This document shows, piece by piece, positions 58,938 through 64,000 of a DNA stretch of 64,000 bases. The stretch is from CAZXPY01 sp964643435 (GTDB taxonomy: Bacteria > Patescibacteriota > Microgenomatia > Woykebacterales > RBG-16-39-9b): positions 1 to 64,000 of the forward strand of contig CAZXPY010000003.1 in NCBI GenBank assembly GCA_964643435.1. Reading direction: 5' to 3'. The stretch's first letter is position 1; each line of letters begins with the position of its first letter. The notes beneath the pieces were generated by a model that saw only the letters and a program-made list of their open reading frames with translations, ran no database searches and was not told the DNA's origin. The position numbers and the translations under genes were made by a program.

Positions 58938-59009
58938 TTAAAATTGCAAAAAAAGAGTATTAGTTTAATATACCGCATACCTTTGATGAGGTAATAATCC
59001 TATAGCCTG

Positions 59010-59037
59010 TTGATTTTCGAATTTTTTATGATATAAT
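59010..59037 (+). promoter_or_regulatory. Promoter for the 330-residue NYN gene
   Basis: TTGATT (59010-59015), 16 bp, TATAAT (59032-59037); start near 59044, leader about 53 nt. Confidence 0.65.
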
Positions 59038-59096
59038 CAAACCGCTCTCATTGAGCAGAACCTTTACAAGTTAATTAAAAGCAGAAAGGAGCAGTT

Positions 59097-60089
59097 TTGG
59101 TCGAGAAATGCCTACACGGGGATGATCCTGACGATTGTTTAATTTGTGATTTACCTAAATCACCTAAACTTTCAGATCTTGAGGAAGAAATTATTAGGGG
59201 CTTACATGGAGAAGCTGAAGGCGCACCCGAAAAAGTTCCTCTTGAGTACAGCGAACTTCCTTCTGGTGTTGCCTTAATCGTTGATCTGGACAATTTTATT
59301 GCCAGCGCCAAACCAAAAGGTCTAAGACTTTCGGGCAAGGTTTTAACTGAAAAAGCCCGAAGCTTTGGTAAAGTTTTGCACGCTCACGCCTATAGCGACT
59401 TTACCCAAGTTGGTCAAGATATCGTCAAAGACCTTTATATCAACGGTATAAGAATGATTCATTGCCCAAAGTTGCCTGTGGCCACTGAAAGCGGTGGGAC
59501 CGATCTTAAAGACACGGTCGATCCGGTCTTCATCGAAGGCGTCCACACCCTCTTGTTTGACGAGAGGGTTGGTACTTTCATCTTTGCCGCTGGGGACAGA
59601 GATTATCTGCCAGCCTTAAACACGGTTCGACAGCAGGGTCGAAAAACCGTTGTGTTGCTACCAGGTCACGCCCACAGTCTCTTAAGAGCAAGAGCGGACG
59701 AAGTAGTGGATATCTTTGGTCCGCTAACAGCGGAAATTGACGAACTCCCGGGAAGGTTTCTCCGGCTTACCCTTCCCGATATGAGGGAAGCTCTCCTCGC
59801 TGATTCCGACACTGCTTTTACCGTGGAATTCGTCGCCGATGTCTTCAAAGCAATAAAGCCCTTTCTTTCGCAAGCGGCCGCACTTGGTTACTTACAAATC
59901 GAAACAATTGTTTTGGCGAAAAGACGGGAGTTTCGCCACCAACTACTTGGCGGAGAGCTGGACATCAAAAAGGCTCTCCAAGCCCTAGTTGACGGCGGGG
60001 TAATTATCCAAAACACAAAAAGAAAGGAAGTAAAATATTACGTAGTTAATTTGGAACACCCTTTTACCATCTTGGCAGAAGAGATCTAA
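59097..60089 (+). CDS. NYN domain protein with N-terminal Cys/His motif and C-terminal extension
   Basis: A 330-residue protein from a TTG start with AAGGAG 5 nt before. An N-terminal CLHGDDPDDCLICD segment (C-x8-C-x2-C and His) may bind zinc. Residues about 60-210 form the NYN nuclease-like domain: VALIVDLDNFIASAKPKG, and FIFAAGDRDYLPALNTVRQQ with the GDRD acidic pair. The C-terminal 120 residues resemble a winged-helix/OST-HTH-like domain (KKALQALVDGGVIIQNTKRK). Predicted RNase, target unknown. Ends with a strong terminator. Confidence 0.82.
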   Translation: MVEKCLHGDDPDDCLICDLPKSPKLSDLEEEIIRGLHGEAEGAPEKVPLEYSELPSGVALIVDLDNFIASAKPKGLRLSGKVLTEKARSFGKVLHAHAYSDFTQVGQDIVKDLYINGIRMIHCPKLPVATESGGTDLKDTVDPVFIEGVHTLLFDERVGTFIFAAGDRDYLPALNTVRQQGRKTVVLLPGHAHSLLRARADEVVDIFGPLTAEIDELPGRFLRLTLPDMREALLADSDTAFTVEFVADVFKAIKPFLSQAAALGYLQIETIVLAKRREFRHQLLGGELDIKKALQALVDGGVIIQNTKRKEVKYYVVNLEHPFTILAEEI

Positions 60090-60096
60090 GTTCTCA

Positions 60097-60128
60097 AAGC
60101 CATCCGGCCCTCGTCGGATGGCTTTTTT
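60097..60128 (+). terminator. Intrinsic terminator after the NYN gene
   Basis: Perfect 10-bp stem AAGCCATCCG/CGGATGGCTT (60097-60106, 60115-60124), 8-nt loop and six T. Confidence 0.92.
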
Positions 60129-60132
60129 GCTT

Positions 60133-61032
60133 CTAAAAAACCTCACCAACTTTGAAAAGAGTTTTTATTAAAGGGTTGTAGTATTTAGTAAAAGAGCCAA
60201 TAAAAGTAACTTCTTCTCCGCCAAATCCGCGTTTAAAATGACTAAACCCCTGCCACCTTTTCGTGTAAGGAATTCGGCTATCTTCAATTCCTTCCAAATC
60301 TAGGATTTCGCAGCCTCTTTTTTTAGAAAGTCTTATTGTTTCCCAAAGTATAAGGTAAGAAGCGAAAAAATCTCTTTTCTGCGCACTAGAAGCAGCGTGA
60401 AGATAGTAAGAAATATTATCCCAAAAGAAAACCATCGCTGCCGCCAAAGGTTGGGTATTGGTATCTTTATGATAAGCAAAAAGCAAGGTAGCGGCATTTT
60501 CTTTAGAAAAAACCGCCCATTTTGTTCGCAATTCTTTTAAAGGACCAATCCAAAAGCGGTTCCGCTTAGCGGTTTCTTGGTAAAGATCTAAAAAAGCTTC
60601 AAAATCCCCAGATTCTCGGACTTTTACTCCTTTTCTTATTGCAAGGTTTATTGAATATCTGGTATCTTTTTCCATTTTTTTTAGTAGTTCTTCTTCGGAT
60701 ACCTTTAAATCAATCTGAATTGTTTTGGTGTTGGTCAGAGCCCACTTGTCTTGAGAGTATTGATTCCTCTTTAGGGGCGCATAAATTTTTTTATAATTGC
60801 CCGTATTATTAATTGGAAAATTTGGTTCTATTTTGACAAACAAAGCCTTATTTTCTTTAGCAATAATATCAATTTGACTAAAAGGTAAGGGGAGGTCTAT
60901 TTTAGGAGCTTTAAGTATCGATCCGAAAAAAGATAAATTTTTTATATAAATATAATTTTTAATTTCTTTAGCTTCCCAACCCAGCTTTTCTAAATACTGG
61001 GCCCAAAGCGGAGATTGGCGTAAATCAGCCAT
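60133..61032 (-). CDS. FemAB/FemX-like peptidyltransferase (1)
   Basis: A 299-residue GNAT-like protein of the lipid II amino-acyl transferase group. Start MADLRQSPLWAQYLEKLGWE; two-domain signature with RYSINLAIRKGVKVRESGDF and the C-terminal EILDLEGIEDSRIPYTKRWQGFSHFKRGFGG-like end (shown here in parts: DLEGIEDS, HFKRGFGGEEV). It probably adds an amino acid from a charged tRNA to the peptidoglycan stem peptide. Forms a pair with the next gene (8-bp gap). Confidence 0.87.
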   Translation of the reverse strand: MADLRQSPLWAQYLEKLGWEAKEIKNYIYIKNLSFFGSILKAPKIDLPLPFSQIDIIAKENKALFVKIEPNFPINNTGNYKKIYAPLKRNQYSQDKWALTNTKTIQIDLKVSEEELLKKMEKDTRYSINLAIRKGVKVRESGDFEAFLDLYQETAKRNRFWIGPLKELRTKWAVFSKENAATLLFAYHKDTNTQPLAAAMVFFWDNISYYLHAASSAQKRDFFASYLILWETIRLSKKRGCEILDLEGIEDSRIPYTKRWQGFSHFKRGFGGEEVTFIGSFTKYYNPLIKTLFKVGEVF

Positions 61033-61040
61033 TTTTTAGT

Positions 61041-62078
61041 TTAAAACCTCAAGGTTCGTAAGTATAGCCAACGGAGTTTATCAGCCCAATTAAATAATTT
61101 GTAGTAAAGCGGATCAAGCACTAAATCAAAAGTCCCTAAAAAAGAAACCTTTTTTGGTCCAAAACCTTCTTTAAAACGGGTGAAACCAAACCAAGGATCG
61201 GTCGGATTGCTCGAATCAGTTGCCCCCCAAAGATCAAATTGCCTACAGCCAAGACTTTTACCAAGTTTAACAGCCGCCCACATCAGGGCGTGCGAACCCA
61301 TAAATGAGCGGTATTCATAATCCGAACCACCGTAAGGATAATAAAGAGTGTCACCGTATTTAAAAAGTAGCCAAGAAGCGATCGGTTTAGCAAGATTTGG
61401 AATGAAAGCAGAAAGCAGATAAACTTGACCCTGGGGCTTTAAAATTTCCCAAAGCTGGTGATAATAGGCATCGGGGTGAACAAAAAACTTAGCCCTATCC
61501 GCGGTCATTTTTTGCAAAGCTAAAAAATAATCTAAATCTTTTTTTTCACCCTCTCTGACCACGACGCCCTTTCTAGTGGCTAATTTGATGTTATAGCGCC
61601 ATTTTTCCCTCATTAGAGAAAGGATTTCTGTATCTTCCTTAGTTAGATCCAAAATTAAGGTAAAAGGCGCAAAAATATTTCGGGGACTTTTTAACAAACC
61701 TTCTTCGAATAAGACTTTAAGCCAATCTGAAGTACTTTCAGGGACGTTTGGTTCGATCCTAACAAAACAGCAGTTTTCGGAAAGAGCCCCTTTTTTAATA
61801 GCGGAAATTATATTCGGCAAATATTTTTTTTCTGAACAGACCGGTCCCTTTGGACAATAAGCCACGTATTTAGGGGAGAAAGGTATTTTGTGAAGTGTGT
61901 ATTGGCAAGAGGCAACAATTTTATCGTCTTGAAAAACAGCAATTCTGGTTGCGGGGGTTCCAAAAGAACTTTTAAACTCTCCCCAATACCATCCTTGGAC
62001 AATATGTGGGGTTGGAGAAGTTTTGACAAAATTATCCCAAAGGTTTTTTTCGGAAGGAGAAACTTCCCGAGTAACCAC
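61041..62078 (-). CDS. FemAB/FemX-like peptidyltransferase (2)
   Basis: A 345-residue paralogue of the downstream gene: KWRYNIKLATRKGVVVREGE, KLGKSLGCRQFDLWGATDSS and RFKEGFGPKKVSFLGTFDLV. The N-terminal part (HIVQGWYWGEFKSSFGTPAT) is the usual FemX substrate-binding fold. Two enzymes in tandem suggest a two-residue interpeptide bridge (inference). Upstream is the 3D-domain gene on the same strand. Confidence 0.88.
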   Translation of the reverse strand: MVTREVSPSEKNLWDNFVKTSPTPHIVQGWYWGEFKSSFGTPATRIAVFQDDKIVASCQYTLHKIPFSPKYVAYCPKGPVCSEKKYLPNIISAIKKGALSENCCFVRIEPNVPESTSDWLKVLFEEGLLKSPRNIFAPFTLILDLTKEDTEILSLMREKWRYNIKLATRKGVVVREGEKKDLDYFLALQKMTADRAKFFVHPDAYYHQLWEILKPQGQVYLLSAFIPNLAKPIASWLLFKYGDTLYYPYGGSDYEYRSFMGSHALMWAAVKLGKSLGCRQFDLWGATDSSNPTDPWFGFTRFKEGFGPKKVSFLGTFDLVLDPLYYKLFNWADKLRWLYLRTLRF

Positions 62079-62118
62079 TTTAGTTTACTATACACTAAAA
62101 AGAATTAGCCTTAAAGGT

Positions 62119-62880
62119 TTAAAGAGAAAGAAGATAAATATCTACGTAGCGAGCCTTCCACCAACCTAACTTCAGATCATCAAATCCCAAGTCCACCACG
62201 GCCCCCTTAATAGCACCGCCAGTATCGCCAGCAACGGCAAAACCATATCCGGGTATATAAATTTTCGTGCCTAAAGAAATCACTTTTGGATCCACGGCCA
62301 CTACACCGTACCCTGCTTTTAAACCAGTAGCCGTAGTTTCGTTACAACCGGGGCAGTTTTTATCATATGATGTTGCCCAGACAGTTAACTTTTTCCAATA
62401 GTTCACTATTTCTTGATTAGTTTGTAATTCCTTCCAGATAACTTTAGTTCCCTTTTTGATTACTTTTGGAATAGGGTTGGCAATTTTTTGGCTTATTATC
62501 TCTTGGGCAAATTTTTTACTTTGAAAAAAGGTAATTTTTATTGTTGACATTTTTTCACCTTCTCTTCCTTCATTAACGATAATAGATTCTCCAAGTTCAA
62601 GATTTCCGTCTTTGATCTCTTGAATTGGAGAAGGTATTGGTTCCCGCTTGGTAAGGAATTCGTAAGTGAAAGAAGAGGTTGTTTGGATAGTTATTGGTTG
62701 ATTTAAAATAGAGCCGATTTCTTCACTGGCGACGGCTTCAGGAGTCAAAGAAATTCTAAAAACATTTAAAATAAAAAGAAATAAAAGAACTAAACCACCA
62801 CTAGCTTGGAACTTAAGTTTGGGCAGGAGTTTTAGTAAAAACCCTCGGTAAAGGGGACGCACGTTTTTTAGCGTCCACAT
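62119..62880 (-). CDS. G5 and 3D domain cell-wall protein
   Basis: A 253-residue exported protein with a signal/anchor (ASGGLVLLFLFILNVFRISL). A G5-like strand domain follows (LGESIIVNEGREGEKMSTIK to KKGTKVIWKE). The C-terminal 3D domain has three aspartates in VVAVDPKVISLGTKIYIPGY, GFAVAGDTGGAIKGAVVDLG. This is the arrangement of YabE/YocH and Rpf-related muralytic proteins, thought to be lytic transglycosylases. A CPGC pair lies in the linker (DKNCPGCNETTATGLKAG). Confidence 0.86.
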   Translation of the reverse strand: MWTLKNVRPLYRGFLLKLLPKLKFQASGGLVLLFLFILNVFRISLTPEAVASEEIGSILNQPITIQTTSSFTYEFLTKREPIPSPIQEIKDGNLELGESIIVNEGREGEKMSTIKITFFQSKKFAQEIISQKIANPIPKVIKKGTKVIWKELQTNQEIVNYWKKLTVWATSYDKNCPGCNETTATGLKAGYGVVAVDPKVISLGTKIYIPGYGFAVAGDTGGAIKGAVVDLGFDDLKLGWWKARYVDIYLLSL

Positions 62881-62906
62881 AGAATAGTGTTGATTATATC
62901 ATAAAG

Positions 62907-64000
62907 TTAAAACCGGATCGGGATTATTAATTCTGCGGGTATTTCTAGGATAAATCTAGAAAGAATACCTTCTATTTTCGCTCCAAAATATAAACGCCGC
63001 CGGGCAAAAGAAAGATAGAGTTGTTCCTTAGCCCGCGTGATACCAACAAAAGCAAGCCTGCGTTCCTCTTCTATTTCAAAAGAATCTCCTTGGGAATTTG
63101 AGTGAGGAAAAAGACCTTCTTCCATGCCAACCATAAATACAACTGGAAACTCCAATCCTTTAGCGGCGTGGGCGGTCATTAGAGTAACTGCGTTTGGTTT
63201 GCGTTTTTCCAAGGAAGGTTTTGCTGGTCCGTATTCTCTTTCCACCAGAGCAACGTTCTCCAAAAAATCGCTTATATGCGGAAATTCGGAAGCGACGCTA
63301 CGGAGTTCCTTTACATTTTCAATTCTTGCCGCTCCCTCGGTACTCCCATCATCAAGCCACGCTAGATATTTGGTTTGCGAAAGGACCAAATCAATTATTT
63401 CTAAACTAGTAAGTCCGCGGCTGTTTTCCCGCAGTTGCTCAATAAATTTGTTAAAAGCATCTATCTTTTCGCCGAGCGTTTTTAAAGCGACAGGCCCAAT
63501 ACCGCGAGGCGGGACATTGATAATTCGTTTGTAAGAAACTTTATCTTGCGAGTTTAATACTAGGCGTAAGTATGAGAGCACATCTTTTACTTCCCGGCGT
63601 TCGTAAAATCGGACACCGCCAACCAAAATATAGGGGATTCCTTCTCGAAGAAAAACCTCCTCAATTACTCGGGACTGGGCGTTAGTTCGGTAAAGTACGG
63701 CAAATGACTGGTAGGAAAAATTTTGGTTTGAAATTAATTTATTGATTACGCGACACAAAAAATCAGCCTCGTCTGTTTCGTTATTTGCTTCATAAAGAAT
63801 AATTGGGGACCCTTCCGGGTTTTCTGTCCAAAGATTTAAAACAGGATGGGAGCGGTTTTTCGATATTATTTCAGTAGCGGCGGCCAGAATTTTTTTAGTA
63901 GACCGGTAGTTTTGGTCAAGGTTAAAAACTTTGGTTTCCGGGAAATCGGAAGAAAAATTTAAGATATTTCGAAAATCCGCGCCCCGCCAGCCGTATATGG
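62907..64000 (-). CDS. UvrD/PcrA-type DNA helicase, C-terminal part (cut by window end)
   Basis: The open frame continues past an internal ATG to the window edge at 64000. Its first visible residues are IYGWRGADFRNILNF (helicase motif III/IV) and FNLDQNYRSTKKIL. Then come VLYRTNAQSRVIEEVFLREG, LMTAHAAKGLEFPVVFMVGM and RRLAFVGITRAKEQLYLSFA. About 364 codons are in the window. It unwinds DNA in repair. The C-terminus is short compared with PcrA, which carries a further tail. Distinct from the nuclease-fused helicase at 54432. Confidence 0.93.
   Translation of the reverse strand, partial: IYGWRGADFRNILNFSSDFPETKVFNLDQNYRSTKKILAAATEIISKNRSHPVLNLWTENPEGSPIILYEANNETDEADFLCRVINKLISNQNFSYQSFAVLYRTNAQSRVIEEVFLREGIPYILVGGVRFYERREVKDVLSYLRLVLNSQDKVSYKRIINVPPRGIGPVALKTLGEKIDAFNKFIEQLRENSRGLTSLEIIDLVLSQTKYLAWLDDGSTEGAARIENVKELRSVASEFPHISDFLENVALVEREYGPAKPSLEKRKPNAVTLMTAHAAKGLEFPVVFMVGMEEGLFPHSNSQGDSFEIEEERRLAFVGITRAKEQLYLSFARRRLYFGAKIEGILSRFILEIPAELIIPIRF

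Noticed and set aside
1..64000. Genome-wide UGA recoding (Gly or Trp) to explain the dnaN stop
   Set aside because: Several genes end in TGA in tight ATGA overlaps with normal downstream starts, and no other gene is broken by TGA.
1..64000. CRISPR arrays, insertion sequences or prophage
   Set aside because: No regularly spaced repeats, transposase, integrase or capsid genes were recognised in any frame.

Overview
The window looks like a chromosomal segment of a Candidate Phyla Radiation (Patescibacteria) bacterium. Support is indirect: an AT-rich chromosome of closely packed, often overlapping genes, a compact valyl-tRNA synthetase, tandem VirB2-like pilin genes next to PrgI and VirB4 genes, and many short orphan membrane proteins. 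A Microgenomates-like or Katanobacteria-like member is my guess, not shown by the sequence. ATGA stop/start overlaps show that TGA is normally a stop codon here.

Region by region. 1-6.2 kb: a partial tRNA, two tRNA-Ser genes, comF, tmRNA with smpB, a phosphatase-like/beta-propeller membrane protein and a SpoIID-type amidase-like protein. 6.2-22.4 kb: a type IV secretion-like locus. It holds six consecutive genes carrying eight VirB2-like pilin domains (one gene has three fused domains plus two EF-hand loops), an M23 peptidase that could replace VirB1, a VirB6-like channel protein, a PrgI protein, a separate TraC/VirB4 N-terminal protein and the VirB4 ATPase. Embedded among them is an unrecognised 1066-residue protein with a two-palindrome leader.

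22.4-30.4 kb: the replication-origin neighbourhood (recF, dnaN, candidate oriC, dnaA, then divergent rpmH-rnpA-yidD-yidC-jag), RNase H, a Wzz-like protein and rplY. dnaN carries an in-frame TGA 28 sense codons before its expected end, although the downstream coding sequence and the TAATG junction with recF are intact. 30.4-42.5 kb: valS, tsaD, an NYN nuclease, a VanW protein, galU, a sugar-binding protein, groES/groEL and an M23 peptidase.

42.5-51.3 kb: tRNA-Cys in a palindrome-rich patch, a strongly promoted pseudoknotted ncRNA candidate, orphan small proteins, a PEGA/SH3 protein, and an envelope-glycan cluster (decaprenyl-phosphate phosphoribosyltransferase-like, WecA/MraY-like, GT39, GT2). 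51.3-64 kb: metG, rmuC, a UvrD-RecB-like fused helicase-nuclease, three short GC-rich or orphan genes with near-consensus promoters and their own terminators, an NYN protein, two FemAB-like ligases, a G5/3D cell-wall protein, and a UvrD/PcrA helicase cut by the window end.

The most distinctive parts are the multi-pilin type IV secretion-like locus, the interrupted dnaN, and two strongly promoted, highly structured transcripts (about 33.97-34.40 kb and 42.98-43.30 kb) that share an 11-nt motif just before their terminators.
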